Source of the DNA: Opitutia bacterium Tous-C4FEB | Lineage (GTDB): Bacteria; Verrucomicrobiota; Verrucomicrobiia; Opitutales; Opitutaceae | DNA: 37,455 bases | Direction: 5' to 3' | Assembly: GCA_002304445.1 (NCBI GenBank) | Contig: NEVA01000027.1 | Location: forward strand, 1-37,455 | Shown here: one piece after another, positions 16,160 through 25,287 of the stretch | How the letters are laid out: every line of letters starts with the position of its first letter | How positions within the stretch are numbered: the stretch's first letter is position 1 | The notes under the pieces: model-generated | Told to the model about the DNA's origin: nothing | Databases searched by the model: none | The model's input: only the letters and a program-made list of their open reading frames with translations | Made by a program: the position numbers and the translations under genes

Positions 16160-18970
16160 CTATTTGCCGGCGGAAGGCGCCGGGGCCGGGGTCGCGATGA
16201 TATCGGCGAGCGCGTCTCTCAGCGTGTGCAACCGGGTGGAGTCCTCAACCGGCTCATGATTGGCGCTTTCGATATAGAACGTGTCGATCGCGACGCCCCG
16301 CTCCGTGCCGATGCGGGCAAAGGTGATGTCGAAGCCGTGGTCGGAAATGGTCTTCGCGAGGCGATAGAGCAGACCGATCTGATCGCGGGCTTGGATTTCC
16401 ACGATGGTGCGTTCCATCGACAGCTCGTGGTAGACGTCCACGGTGGGAGGAAACGAGCTGTGCAGGGCTTCGCCGTTGGAAGCGGCTTGGTAACGGGTGG
16501 AAGCGATCTTTTTAGCTTGGGCGACGATCTCCGGATAAAGGTCTTGGTTTGAAAGCAGCGCGGACTCGATGGTCTTGGCAAAGGCCTCTTGGGCGGCGGC
16601 ACTTTGAACGACGCCGCGTCCGGGTTCGACGACGTAGAAGGTATCGATGGCGATGTGGTCGGTGCGGGAAATGACTTTTGCGCCGAGAATACTAAGCCCG
16701 GCGACGCTCAGGGCTCCGGCAAGTTTATAGAAGAGTCCGGCGCGGTCCCACGTCACGACGTTCACCACCGTGAGGGAGCGATTGAGATCGTCTTTCCAGT
16801 CGATGACCGGGCGCAGCGTTCCGACGGAATCGGCCGTCGCGATCGAGGTGAAAAGTTTGTTCACCATTTGGATGTGCAGCGCGATCTCGGCTCCTTCCGT
16901 GTGGATAAAATAGCGGTCGGGCAGGAGACTGAAATGGGCCGTGATCTCATCATTGCTGATGCCGGGGATGCGCTGGGCGATGAGTTCCTGTTGGGTCATG
17001 AGCTTTTGGGCTTCGTGGCGGGCGGCGAGGGTGGGGCCGTGATTTAGGCGTTCGAGGGTCGCGCGAAAAAGCGTGGTGTGTAGCGTGTCCTTGTAGCTGT
17101 TCCAAAGGTCGACCGTCGTGCCGCGCGCGTCGCAGAACGTATGGACGTAGAGCATCCGCAGGCGCTCGGGGTCGAGCACCAGTTCGGCGAAGGCGGCGGC
17201 GGTGTTGGGATCATCGACGTCACGCTTCTGCCAGAATCGTGCCATCGCCAGATGATTTTTGATGACGAAGATGGCAACGGATCGGGATTCCGGGGAGAGG
17301 CCGAAGCGTTCAAGCAGAGGTTCGGCGAGCCGGACGCCGCTTTCGGCGTGGCCCTGGATGCCCTCGGCTTTGCCGATGTCGTGGAGCAGAAGTATCAGAT
17401 ACAGCTCGGCGGGATCGGTGACCTCGTGGAGGGTCTCGCGGTATTTTAGCGTGATGGGTTCGGTGGCGGTGAAAATCCGGTCCAGTTCACGGATGGCGTT
17501 AAGCGTGTGAACATCGGCGGTGTAGCGATGGTAATACTCGTGCTGTACCAGGCACGTGAGGGCGTCGAATTCGGGGATGAAGCGGCCGAGCACGCCGAGT
17601 TCATGCATCAAGTTGAGGACCGGATAAACGGCGCCGACTTCCGACAGGATGGCCCGGAAGGAGACGGCGGCGTCGGGCGAGGCTGCGACGGCCGGCGTGA
17701 GATGAGGCAGAGATTCGCGAATAAGTTCGCGCAAATGCAGGTCGAGGGCGCAGTCGAGTTGCTGGCTGTGGCGGAAGACGCGGATGAGACGGACGGGGTC
17801 GGCGCTGAAGACCTCGGGAGATTCGGCGGCGAGTTCGCGGCCCCGCACGATGAAGCCGTCGAGGCGTTTGGCCCGGGAGAAGCGGGAAATGCGGAGGGAC
17901 TCGCGGATGGAACCGGGGGCGTGGTCCGGCCCGCGTCCGATGCTGAGGGCGAGGCGGCTTTCGACGAGTTTGGAAACGCGGAAAATCGTCTGCGCCGTCC
18001 GGTAATAGTCCTGCATGAATCGCTCGAGGCGGAGGAGCATATCCGGCTCCGTGTAGCCGAGATTTTCGGCGATACGCGGCTGAGTATCGAGTGAAAGGGT
18101 GTCGGTCGGACGCGGGCTCAAGAAGTGGAGTTCGTTCCGCACGCGCAGGAGAAACTCGTAGGCTTTTTGGGCGGCCTCGACATCGGCGGGCTTGAGGTAG
18201 CTCTGCGCCGAGAGATCGTAGAGGGTCGCGATGCCCAATTTAACCCGGGCCATCCATACGGTGTTTTGAAAGTCGCGCAGACCGCCCACCCCGTTTTTCA
18301 CATCGGGCTCCTGGTTGAAAACGGTGTCGGCAAACTTCGCGCGCCGGTTGGCTTGGTCGTCGAGGCGCGAGAGGATGTAGGCCTTGGGATCTTCGTTGGT
18401 GTAGAAATTCCGATAGGTCTGGGTAAACGTGTCCGCCAAGGCGGTGGAGCCGGCGATGCCGCGGGCCTCGAGCAGGGCGGTCTTGGTCTGGATGTCTTTG
18501 CGCGCTTCGACGAACACCTCGTCAAGTGTGCGGGTGGAGTGGCCCACCTTGAGCCCGCAATCCCAGAGGAGGTAGAGAATTTCTTGGGTCAGGTGTTCCT
18601 GCAGGGGTTTGGCGTCGGCGGGCTTGGTTTTGGCCGGGAAGAGAAACATGACGTCGATGTCGCTCCATGGGGCCAGTTCACCGCGGCCATAACCGCCCAG
18701 CGCCAGCAAGGCCACCGGCATGGGCAACGGGCCGTGAGTGCGCGTAAAGGACGCGACGGCGTGGTCGAACAGGGTGCGCAACAACTCGTCGATCGAAGCC
18801 GAACGGGCGCGGGCGACGGTGAGCCCGGTGGCGCCGGCATTGTGGAGGATTCGCAGGGCCGTCAGTTCGGACTTAAGATAAGCTTTGGCGGCCGCGAGTC
18901 GCTCCGCCGCGGGCACATCGCCGGTAAAAGCGAATATCTCACGATCGGTTTCAGAAGTGCGATGCGGCAT
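16160..18970 (-). CDS. glnD: Bifunctional PII uridylyltransferase/uridylyl-removing enzyme
   Basis: A 936-residue GlnD. The nucleotidyltransferase motif GGYGRGE (92-98) with SDID (103-106) adds UMP to PII; the HD domain with H530-D531 (LLLHDIGKAEG) and His541 and His573 removes it. Two C-terminal ACT domains, around residues 755-800 (RAGLFYKLAGALSVAGLSIL) and 865-915 (DQIGLLYRLAKTISDHGFDI), sense glutamine. All key residues are present and the length matches the family, so both activities are expected. I choose the ATG at 18970; the longer frame reaches into the divergent valS promoter region. No PII gene (glnB) is adjacent. Confidence 0.92.
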   Translation of the reverse strand: MPHRTSETDREIFAFTGDVPAAERLAAAKAYLKSELTALRILHNAGATGLTVARARSASIDELLRTLFDHAVASFTRTHGPLPMPVALLALGGYGRGELAPWSDIDVMFLFPAKTKPADAKPLQEHLTQEILYLLWDCGLKVGHSTRTLDEVFVEARKDIQTKTALLEARGIAGSTALADTFTQTYRNFYTNEDPKAYILSRLDDQANRRAKFADTVFNQEPDVKNGVGGLRDFQNTVWMARVKLGIATLYDLSAQSYLKPADVEAAQKAYEFLLRVRNELHFLSPRPTDTLSLDTQPRIAENLGYTEPDMLLRLERFMQDYYRTAQTIFRVSKLVESRLALSIGRGPDHAPGSIRESLRISRFSRAKRLDGFIVRGRELAAESPEVFSADPVRLIRVFRHSQQLDCALDLHLRELIRESLPHLTPAVAASPDAAVSFRAILSEVGAVYPVLNLMHELGVLGRFIPEFDALTCLVQHEYYHRYTADVHTLNAIRELDRIFTATEPITLKYRETLHEVTDPAELYLILLLHDIGKAEGIQGHAESGVRLAEPLLERFGLSPESRSVAIFVIKNHLAMARFWQKRDVDDPNTAAAFAELVLDPERLRMLYVHTFCDARGTTVDLWNSYKDTLHTTLFRATLERLNHGPTLAARHEAQKLMTQQELIAQRIPGISNDEITAHFSLLPDRYFIHTEGAEIALHIQMVNKLFTSIATADSVGTLRPVIDWKDDLNRSLTVVNVVTWDRAGLFYKLAGALSVAGLSILGAKVISRTDHIAIDTFYVVEPGRGVVQSAAAQEAFAKTIESALLSNQDLYPEIVAQAKKIASTRYQAASNGEALHSSFPPTVDVYHELSMERTIVEIQARDQIGLLYRLAKTISDHGFDITFARIGTERGVAIDTFYIESANHEPVEDSTRLHTLRDALADIIATPAPAPSAGK

Positions 18971-19094
18971 GTGACCGGTGACATTGGGACGGAAAGTGGG
19001 CCCTCGCAAAGCGAGAAAATCAGGGCTTAAAAAACGGCATTGCCCGCCCCCGAGGCGACCGACCTTGTAGGGGGTTTTAAAACCGCACCGCACC

Positions 19095-21806
19095 ATGGCC
19101 GAAATTACCAAGAGTTACGAATCCCGGGACGTTGAGCAAAAGTGGTATGCCGCCTGGCAGCAGGCCGGCTGCTTCGCGGGCAAGGTGACGCCGCATGCCC
19201 CGGCCTACAGCATCGCCATTCCCCCGCCGAATGTCACCGGCGTGCTCACGATGGGTCACGTGCTCAACAATACGATTCAGGATATACTTATTCGCCGGGC
19301 GCGGCTTGAGGGTCGCTCCGCGATGTGGCTTCCGGGCACCGATCACGCCGGCATCGCGACGCAGACCGTGGTCGAGCGCCAGCTGCGGAAGGAAAAGAAA
19401 ACACGGCACGATTTTGGCCGGGAAAAATTTGTCGAGAAGGTCTGGGAGTGGCGCGAGGAAAAGGGCGGCATTATCCTCGAGCAACTTCGCCGGCTCGGTG
19501 CTTCGTGTGATTGGGATCGCACGCAGTTCACGATGGATCCGCATTACTCGCAGGCGGTGCTTGGGGTCTTCGTAAAGCTCTTCGAGCGGGGAAACATTTA
19601 CCGTGGCAAACGCATGGTGAACTGGTGTCCCGCGTCGCAGACGGCTTTATCCGACGAAGAAGTTATCATGAAGCCGGTCAACGGCCTGATCTACCGCGTG
19701 CGCTACGAACTGACCGAGGCCCCGGGCACGTTCATCGAGGTGAAAACGACCCGGCCCGAAACCATCCCGGGCGACGTCGCGATTGCGGTGCATCCGGAGG
19801 ATGCGCGTTACACGGCGTTGATCGGAAAAACCGTGTGGCGTCCGCTCAATCGAGCCGCCATCCCGATCATCGCGGATGCGGCGGTGGACAAGGAATTTGG
19901 TTCGGGCGCGCTCAAGATCACGCCGGCCCACGACAAGGTCGATTTCGAGGTCGGCACCCGGCACAAGCTTCCGGTGATCGACGTGCTGAACGCCGACGGA
20001 TCGCTCAACGCGCTCGCCGGTCCCGAACTCGCCGGACTCGACCGTTTTGCCGGGCGCAAGAAAGCCGCGGAAATCCTGAAGGAGTCCGGCGCGCTGCTCG
20101 CCGAGGAAGCCTACGCCAACAACGTGGGTTACTCGGAACGCGCCGATGTGCCGATCGAACCGCGCCTGACTTGGCAATGGTGGCTGCGCTACCCGCGGGT
20201 CGAGGAGGCGAAGACGGCGGTGCGTGACGGTCACATAAAATTTCACCCCGAGCGGTGGAGCAAAGTCTACCTGCACTGGCTTGAAAACATCCAAGACTGG
20301 TGCATCAGCCGCCAGCTTTGGTGGGGTCATCGCATTCCGGTGTGGTATCGCAAAGGCGTCGACAAAGAGTCGCTCACGGAGGCCGATCTGCGCGACACCG
20401 CCAAGGTCCATATCTCACTGGCAGGTCCGGCCGACCCGGAGAATTGGGTGCAGGAAGACGACGTGCTGGATACGTGGGCGTCATCTTGGCTCTGGCCGTT
20501 CGCCACGCTCGGCTGGCCCGACAAAGAAAAGATGCGCGCTGCGGGTTACGATTATTTCTATCCGACCAGCACGCTGGTGACCGGGCCGGACATCATTTTC
20601 TTCTGGGTCGCGCGCATGATTATGGCCGGGCTGGAATTCACGCATGAAGGCGAGCCGCTGGAAAACCGGATTCCTTTCAAGGACGTCTATTTCACCGGGA
20701 TCATCCGCGACCAGCAGGGCCGCAAGATGTCGAAGTCGCTCGGCAATTCGCCCGACCCGCTCGACCTGATCAACACCTACGGCGCGGACGGCCTGCGCTT
20801 CGGCATTATCTCAATTGCGCTGGCGGGGCAGGACATCCGCTTCCAGGAAGACCGCATCGAAGGCGGGAAGAACTTCTGCAACAAGCTGTGGAATGCCTGC
20901 CGATTCCGGCAGATGAGCGGAGAGATGGGCGACAACTCCTCGACGCGGGCGATTTCATCGCGCCTCGACGAAACGAAATTCGATGCCGACGACCATGCGA
21001 TCTTGGAGCGACTGTTGGTGACCACGCGCGAGGTGGACCGCTGCTTCGCCCAATTCGAGTTCAGTGCGGCGGTGCAGGCGTTGTATGGGTTCTTCTGGAA
21101 TGATTTCTGCGACTGGTATGTCGAGGTCTCGAAGTCTAAACTCCTTTCGCCCGAGACGAAACCGAACTGTCTCGCCATCCAAGACCTCGTGCTCCGGCAG
21201 ACCCTGTTGCTCCTGCATCCGGTGATTCCGTTCATCACCGAAGAATTGTGGGCACTGCTCGGTTACGGTGCGCCGGGCACCTTCCTGATGCGCGATGCCA
21301 GAATCGAAGACGCACCGCACGGCAGGTTGAGCATCGACCAACGTCAGGCTTCCACGGTGGCGAGTGTGAAGATGTTTGTCTCCCAAGCCCGGGCGCTCAA
21401 GGCGGAGCACAACCTCGCCAGCCGCCGCGACGTGCGTTTCCTGGTGAAGACCGGTGACGCCGCGTGGGCGGTTCTCGAGGGGAATCTCGCCAAGCTGATG
21501 CGGATGTCCGGGGCGACGGAATTTGTCCGGCAAGAAGTGGTGGAAGGCGCGCCCGCGGTGGTGACGACGCTCGGTACGCTCTACCTCGATCTAGCCAGCA
21601 CCGTGGACGCCGCCGCCGAAAAGGTGCGCCTCACGAAGGAGCTCGAGGCCATGGCCAAGCATATTGCCGGCACGGAGGCGCGGCTGGGCAACGAAGCGTT
21701 CATCAGCAAAGCGCCTCCGGCAGTTTTGGAGGGTGCGCGCAAGCAACTCGCCGACCAGAAAGCCAAGCAAGCCGAGCTGATGCGCCTGCGTGCGGCGCTC
21801 GGTTGA
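19095..21806 (+). CDS. valS: Valyl-tRNA synthetase
   Basis: A 903-residue class I aminoacyl-tRNA synthetase that charges tRNA-Val. The ATP-binding HIGH motif appears as TMGH in PPPNVTGVLTMGHVLNN (about residues 43-59), followed by WLPGTDHAGIATQ. The editing domain (CP1) has TTRPETIPGDVAIAVHPED. RQLWWGHRIPVWY and the KMSKS loop GRKMSKSLGNSPDP complete the catalytic core. The anticodon-binding domain and a C-terminal coiled coil (VRLTKELEAMAKHIAGTEAR onward) are intact. TMGH instead of LHMGH is an accepted variant in several phyla. The gene is divergent from glnD across 124 bases, and a tRNA-Gln gene follows 78 bases downstream. Confidence 0.95.
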   Translation: MAEITKSYESRDVEQKWYAAWQQAGCFAGKVTPHAPAYSIAIPPPNVTGVLTMGHVLNNTIQDILIRRARLEGRSAMWLPGTDHAGIATQTVVERQLRKEKKTRHDFGREKFVEKVWEWREEKGGIILEQLRRLGASCDWDRTQFTMDPHYSQAVLGVFVKLFERGNIYRGKRMVNWCPASQTALSDEEVIMKPVNGLIYRVRYELTEAPGTFIEVKTTRPETIPGDVAIAVHPEDARYTALIGKTVWRPLNRAAIPIIADAAVDKEFGSGALKITPAHDKVDFEVGTRHKLPVIDVLNADGSLNALAGPELAGLDRFAGRKKAAEILKESGALLAEEAYANNVGYSERADVPIEPRLTWQWWLRYPRVEEAKTAVRDGHIKFHPERWSKVYLHWLENIQDWCISRQLWWGHRIPVWYRKGVDKESLTEADLRDTAKVHISLAGPADPENWVQEDDVLDTWASSWLWPFATLGWPDKEKMRAAGYDYFYPTSTLVTGPDIIFFWVARMIMAGLEFTHEGEPLENRIPFKDVYFTGIIRDQQGRKMSKSLGNSPDPLDLINTYGADGLRFGIISIALAGQDIRFQEDRIEGGKNFCNKLWNACRFRQMSGEMGDNSSTRAISSRLDETKFDADDHAILERLLVTTREVDRCFAQFEFSAAVQALYGFFWNDFCDWYVEVSKSKLLSPETKPNCLAIQDLVLRQTLLLLHPVIPFITEELWALLGYGAPGTFLMRDARIEDAPHGRLSIDQRQASTVASVKMFVSQARALKAEHNLASRRDVRFLVKTGDAAWAVLEGNLAKLMRMSGATEFVRQEVVEGAPAVVTTLGTLYLDLASTVDAAAEKVRLTKELEAMAKHIAGTEARLGNEAFISKAPPAVLEGARKQLADQKAKQAELMRLRAALG

Positions 21807-21837
21807 GAGGCAACCTGCGCCAAAATCGTTTCCGCCC

Positions 21838-21866
21838 TTGACCGAGCGGGAGTGAGGAGCAGAGTT
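21838..21866 (+). promoter_or_regulatory. Possible tRNA-Gln promoter
   Basis: TTGACC (21838-21843) has a good -35 form 47 bases before the mature tRNA 5' end, but the -10 candidate AGAGTT after a 17-base spacer is poor. It is called mainly for its position in the gap between valS and the tRNA. Confidence 0.25.
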
Positions 21867-21884
21867 TTCTTTCCACTGATTTGA

Positions 21885-21958
21885 TGCCTGATGGTGTAAA
21901 GGTAGCACAGGTGACTTTGACTCACCTAGTCATGGTTCGAATCCATGTCGGGCAGCCA
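21885..21958 (+). tRNA. tRNA-Gln (anticodon UUG)
   Basis: A complete 74-base tRNA with encoded CCA. The acceptor stem TGCCTGA pairs with TCGGGCA (one T-G pair). The D stem is GTG/CAC, the anticodon stem GGTGA/TCACC holds the loop CTTTGAC with anticodon TTG, and the T stem CATGG/CCATG holds TTCGAAT. The discriminator base is G, as in tRNA-Gln. Everything to the right in this window is accessory, so the 3' end of this gene may mark an island boundary, although I see no second copy of its 3' end. Confidence 0.95.
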
Positions 21959-21985
21959 GTGGGGAAAAACCGAGAACTCAAAATG

Positions 21986-22133
21986 AGGTTGGGAAAACAA
22001 TTGGGTAACTCGCGGTGGAAAAGGCGGAAACGGATTTTCAAGTTTTCCCAACCTTTGCCCTAGTTCTTTGTTTGCATCGGACCGCAGCCCATTTTTCGCG
22101 GTTTTGATCCCTGCGCAGGAAAGTTGGGAAAAC
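21986..22133. repeat. GTTGGGAAAAC repeats, two direct and one inverted
   Basis: AGGTTGGGAAAAC at 21986-21998 has an exact 13-base inverted partner at 22042-22054, and GTTGGGAAAAC recurs in direct orientation at 22123-22133, within a local near-palindrome AAAGTTGGGAAAACTTT. Placement directly after a tRNA suits recombinase or accessory-factor binding sites, but a simple stem-loop is also possible. Confidence 0.6.
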
Positions 22134-22185
22134 TTTTTTCGGAGACGATTCAGACACATTTCGACATGAATTTTGGCCGTCATCT

Positions 22186-22213
22186 CCGCTATCCGATCGA
22201 CAATTTCGGTGTC
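22186..22213 (+). repeat. 28-base direct repeat, copy 1 (att-like)
   Basis: Matches 25 of 28 bases of the segment at 25421-25448, in the same orientation and without gaps; both contain TATCCGATCGA and ATTTCGGTGTC. On the minus strand this copy encodes TPKLSIG-stop, against TPKSSIG-stop in the recombinase gene. It may be a recombination site or the relic of the 3' end of a related recombinase gene. Confidence 0.65.
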
Positions 22214-22437
22214 GTTTCGAACGCGAGCGCCACGCGGCGCTGCACTAGGCGCGCCGCATACAGTTCACCGCGGACCCAAAGCCGGCGGCGGAAGCTCGCA
22301 CTGAACCGACAGCAAATCACGGCCTCCCGAACGGCCTTTTTACCGCAAACGAGCTATGTCCGGCTGCAAGTCCCGCAGGCTTAGGCTCCAGCGCAATTGA
22401 AGAAAACCGTGCCTACGACGCTCTCGCGGGGCACAAA

Positions 22438-23121
22438 TCACACGAGCGTGCGCAAGGCGTCCCGGATCGAATTTAGTGCGCCGGGAGAGACTTCCGTGAA
22501 GGTTTTAATCGAGGCGGTGGCGTGGAATTGGATCTCGAGGGGGCGATTCCCGTTGGCGAACTCCGCCCGGGCGAATTTCACCGACTGGAATTTCGATCCC
22601 AGAAATTTCCGTGACGACGCCAGGACGTCACCGCTCCCGGTGAACGTCATATCCGCCGCCAACGACGGCGAAATCGTCAGATCGCGACAACCCAGCTCTC
22701 GAACCGTGGCGGCGCCAAAGGTCGGCACGAGTGCCTCGATCCACGCCACCGGGTCCACATCGATCACATCGACCGCCAGCGACATCGATCCTAGTTCGCC
22801 GAGGAATTGAAACATCCGCCTCGCGCTCCGTGGCGCATCCAGCAACTCGATCTGCGGCGCCACCGAAGAAAGTCGAAACGACGTCGATTCGAACGTGACG
22901 AACGGCATCTTTACCGCCCCGCCGAACGCGTCGCGAAACACCTGTTCACCAGTGACACGCTGGACGAAACGGCCGGCAATGGATTTGGCGCGGACCTCCG
23001 TTTGAATGAAGCCACGTTCCGACTGGGCGGAGAATGGGTGGCGCGCGATTTCCGCAGCCAGCGTCTTCAACACCCCGGCATCAAGTTGTGGGCTGCGGAA
23101 CCACCGGGCTCGAGTTTCCAT
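22438..23121 (-). CDS. Unknown protein, third gene of the cassette
   Basis: A 227-residue soluble protein with alternating beta-like segments (MPFVTFESTSFRLSSVAPQI, then SLAVDVIDVDPVAWIEALV, then FQSVKFARAEFANGNRPLEI) and no signal peptide or membrane segment. I recognise no family or catalytic motif. The ATG at 23121 lies 41 bases inside the end of the preceding gene, so expression is likely coupled to it. Composition is GC-moderate like the rest of the cassette. Its consistent overlap and strand suggest it is a functional member of the three-gene system, possibly a partner, sensor or inhibitor; this is inference only. Confidence 0.7.
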   Translation of the reverse strand: METRARWFRSPQLDAGVLKTLAAEIARHPFSAQSERGFIQTEVRAKSIAGRFVQRVTGEQVFRDAFGGAVKMPFVTFESTSFRLSSVAPQIELLDAPRSARRMFQFLGELGSMSLAVDVIDVDPVAWIEALVPTFGAATVRELGCRDLTISPSLAADMTFTGSGDVLASSRKFLGSKFQSVKFARAEFANGNRPLEIQFHATASIKTFTEVSPGALNSIRDALRTLV

Positions 23122-24214
23122 TGGATGGTGCGTTTTTTTTCAGTTCCTCGACAATCCCATCATAGATCGTGAACGCGGTGCTGTCCAACAGGCCGAGCAA
23201 CGCGTCCCGTTCAATGGCGCTCAGGGTCGTCCGGTTCTTTTTCAGTGTTCCGTCGTCGCTGCGCGCATACTTCCCGAGACACCCATACTTGATGTCGAGG
23301 GGATCCTCGGGGTTGGTGAACTCGGCGCTGAATTCATAGTGCTCGCGCGGGTCAGCCTGATGTTCGGAGGTCCAACTAATGGCGCTGATGAAGAATCCCC
23401 TCTTCTCCAATTCCAGATATTCGGGGCTCTGCATGACGTCGACGCCGGACATGAACATACGCTTTACCTCGGCCACCACCTTCTCTTCCTCTTCATCCTC
23501 CGGTTCGGTGGGCTGCCGATTCAGACGATAGACCTTCAGGGTGGGCACATCCTGCCGGACGTGGCCGGCGAGTTTCTGGCTTAGTTCCTGGAAGAAACGG
23601 GTCCGAATCTTCGGATCCTTGATGGCGGAAAAATCCAGTTTACTGATGGGTGCCTTAGCCTCGGTCGCCAATTCGAGTTTCGCGATGATCTCCCGCACGA
23701 CCTCCTCGGCCTTGCCGTTGCTGTGATGTCGAATCTTCAGTTTACCATCGGCCTGAATCACCTGGATGGTCACCTCTTTCTCGCGTGTCTGAATCGCCTC
23801 GGCGCGGGAGTAGTCTGGCTCCTTGTAGCCGACCTTGATGTTGATGACGCCAGGCGACGGGTGCTCGATCTTGTATTCTTCCCGTTGATCGTCCGCGCGC
23901 GCCTCTCGCACGGTGTTGATCACGCCCGAGATCCGTTCGAGCGTCGCACTCACGGCCACGTTCTTGGTGGAGTATTTTTCGTCGCGATCCTTGGAGCTAT
24001 TGAGCTGGAAGAGTTCCTCTAGCTTTCGCCGGTCGACCGGCAGCCGCGAGAGTGCGTCGATCATTGGTTCCCGCGGCTCGCTCGAAGCGAACAAAACCCC
24101 GTAGCCTCGCGCAAACATCCAGAGCTTGTCGTGTGAGGTGCCACACGCCTTGAGCATGTCGTAGATGTCCTTGTCGTCGGGGACGAAATACCGGTCGAGG
24201 TAGTATTGCGGCAT
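23081..24214 (-). CDS. Unknown protein, second gene of the cassette
   Basis: A 377-residue soluble protein opening MPQYYLDRYFVPDDKDIYDM. A first part (about 1-90) includes GYGVLFASSEPREPMIDALS; a beta-rich middle (about 125-170) has INIKVGYKEP and VTIQVIQADGKLKI; residues near 245-260 form an acidic patch PTEPEDEEEEK; the C-terminal part has ISAISWTSEHQADP and a final helix pair. I do not recognise the family. It starts two bases after the stop of the nuclease-like gene, so the two products are probably made in fixed ratio and may form a complex. Two-gene nuclease-plus-partner defence systems such as GAPS4 have a comparable layout, but I cannot confirm homology. Confidence 0.75.
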   Translation of the reverse strand: MPQYYLDRYFVPDDKDIYDMLKACGTSHDKLWMFARGYGVLFASSEPREPMIDALSRLPVDRRKLEELFQLNSSKDRDEKYSTKNVAVSATLERISGVINTVREARADDQREEYKIEHPSPGVINIKVGYKEPDYSRAEAIQTREKEVTIQVIQADGKLKIRHHSNGKAEEVVREIIAKLELATEAKAPISKLDFSAIKDPKIRTRFFQELSQKLAGHVRQDVPTLKVYRLNRQPTEPEDEEEEKVVAEVKRMFMSGVDVMQSPEYLELEKRGFFISAISWTSEHQADPREHYEFSAEFTNPEDPLDIKYGCLGKYARSDDGTLKKNRTTLSAIERDALLGLLDSTAFTIYDGIVEELKKNAPSNGNSSPVVPQPTT

Positions 24215-24216
24215 GG

Positions 24217-25287
24217 TTATTCCATCCCGAGGTTTACGGTGCTGAACGTAAGCTGAACCGTAGCGCCGCGGTTGTATTGGATTTGGTCCACCTGTTTTCG
24301 GAACGCCGGCAGGTTATGGTAGGCCTTGGCGAATTCATCCTTAGCCGTTTTGAAAACGAGGAATGCGTTGTCGGCGGGGGTCTGCAGTCGAAGGTGTAGC
24401 GCGTCCGCGTCCGTCAACAGGCGCCGCTTCAGCAACAGTTCAAAGATGTAGAGGAATTCTTCGACCTGAGCGCCGGGACCATCGTAGTAGACGATGTAAC
24501 CGGGCTGTTTCGAGCCGTCATGAAACCGGTAACGCACGATTAGGATTGGGCCGAGTAACATCTCCGCCGTCGCATAGTTAAGCAGGTTGTTCAGCGGCTT
24601 CACTTTCGGCCCATACGGATAATAGTAGAGCAACTCGCCTTCGGTTTGCCGGGGAAGAATCGAGTCGGCCTGGAGTCCCTTGATGTCGTTCAGGACCGAC
24701 AACAGATAGACGATGCGCTCCGGACTGAACACATAGATGTTCTTCTTCTCCGGGACTTGGGCGGAGTGAGGGGTCAGTTTGGAGAAGAATTCGTTGAAGC
24801 GCCCCCGGTCGAGGTTGTCGTGATTGTAGACGAAGAGGCCGCCTTGGATGCGGTAGTTCCCTTGCTGCGGAGCAAACTTGCTCCCCCAGTCCGCGCTGAG
24901 TTCGGCGGCGGTGATCGCGCGACTAAGGCTCCTCAGGGCGCTGACAATCTTGGCATGTTTCAGGGACCCGACCGCATAGCTCTTGAGATCGAAGTGGATG
25001 TAGGTTCTGAGGTGGAAATAGGGGTCCTCGTAAAAGAACACGACATCGGCCGGGTAGTCTTTTAGCTGCAGAGCTGCAGCAGGCGCCGCGCCCTCCGGTT
25101 CATTGCTGACGGGAGCGTCCACCTCTTTCGCTTCATCCGCATCTGCATCGACCTCGCTCGGAGGCAGTTGCGGAATCGGTCCCTTGAAATTGTGGTCACT
25201 CGTCCCCGCTCGTTCCCAGCCAAATGGCTTGAAGATTCGGTCGGAGACCTCGCGTGCGATTTCGGCGATTTGAGCAGTTTCTGCCAT
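24217..25287 (-). CDS. Predicted PD-(D/E)XK-type nuclease, first gene of the cassette
   Basis: A 356-residue protein. YPADVVFFYEDPY (residues 78-90, with Asp81) followed by YIHFDLKSYA (96-105, with D100-x-K102) has the spacing of motifs II and III of PD-(D/E)XK nucleases, and Glu12 in the first helix could be the helical acidic ligand. A low-complexity insert rich in Asp, Glu and Ala (about 41-75) separates the first helices from the core. The C-terminal half contains the stretch YVFSPERIVYLLSVLNDIKG. No membrane segment. The gene leads a three-gene unit; 136 bases separate it from the recombinase stop, with a TATAGC-like -10 at 25379-25374. I suspect similarity to GapS4a-type defence nucleases from memory, unverified. 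Alternative: a structural DNA-binding relative without catalysis. Confidence 0.7.
   Translation of the reverse strand: MAETAQIAEIAREVSDRIFKPFGWERAGTSDHNFKGPIPQLPPSEVDADADEAKEVDAPVSNEPEGAAPAAALQLKDYPADVVFFYEDPYFHLRTYIHFDLKSYAVGSLKHAKIVSALRSLSRAITAAELSADWGSKFAPQQGNYRIQGGLFVYNHDNLDRGRFNEFFSKLTPHSAQVPEKKNIYVFSPERIVYLLSVLNDIKGLQADSILPRQTEGELLYYYPYGPKVKPLNNLLNYATAEMLLGPILIVRYRFHDGSKQPGYIVYYDGPGAQVEEFLYIFELLLKRRLLTDADALHLRLQTPADNAFLVFKTAKDEFAKAYHNLPAFRKQVDQIQYNRGATVQLTFSTVNLGME

Larger units (their letters stand above)
21959..22437. other. Intergenic junction region after tRNA-Gln
   Basis: Nearly 480 bases with no credible gene. It contains three copies of GTTGGGAAAAC (two direct, one inverted) and the first copy of the 28-base repeat shared with the recombinase gene's 3' end. 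Just beyond that repeat, on the minus strand, an open frame of some 50 codons ends in TTPKLSIG and a stop, echoing the recombinase's TPKSSIG ending. The region looks like an accretion of element ends. A frame crossing the tRNA on the minus strand is an artefact. Confidence 0.6.

Noticed and set aside
18125-19030. A 301-codon plus-strand frame opposite glnD
   Set aside because: Gly/Glu/Val-rich mirror of GlnD codons without a recognisable fold.
21926-22183. An 85-codon minus-strand frame ending over the tRNA
   Set aside because: Its N-terminal or terminal codons overlap the tRNA-Gln gene (a frequent false gene), and it lacks any domain.
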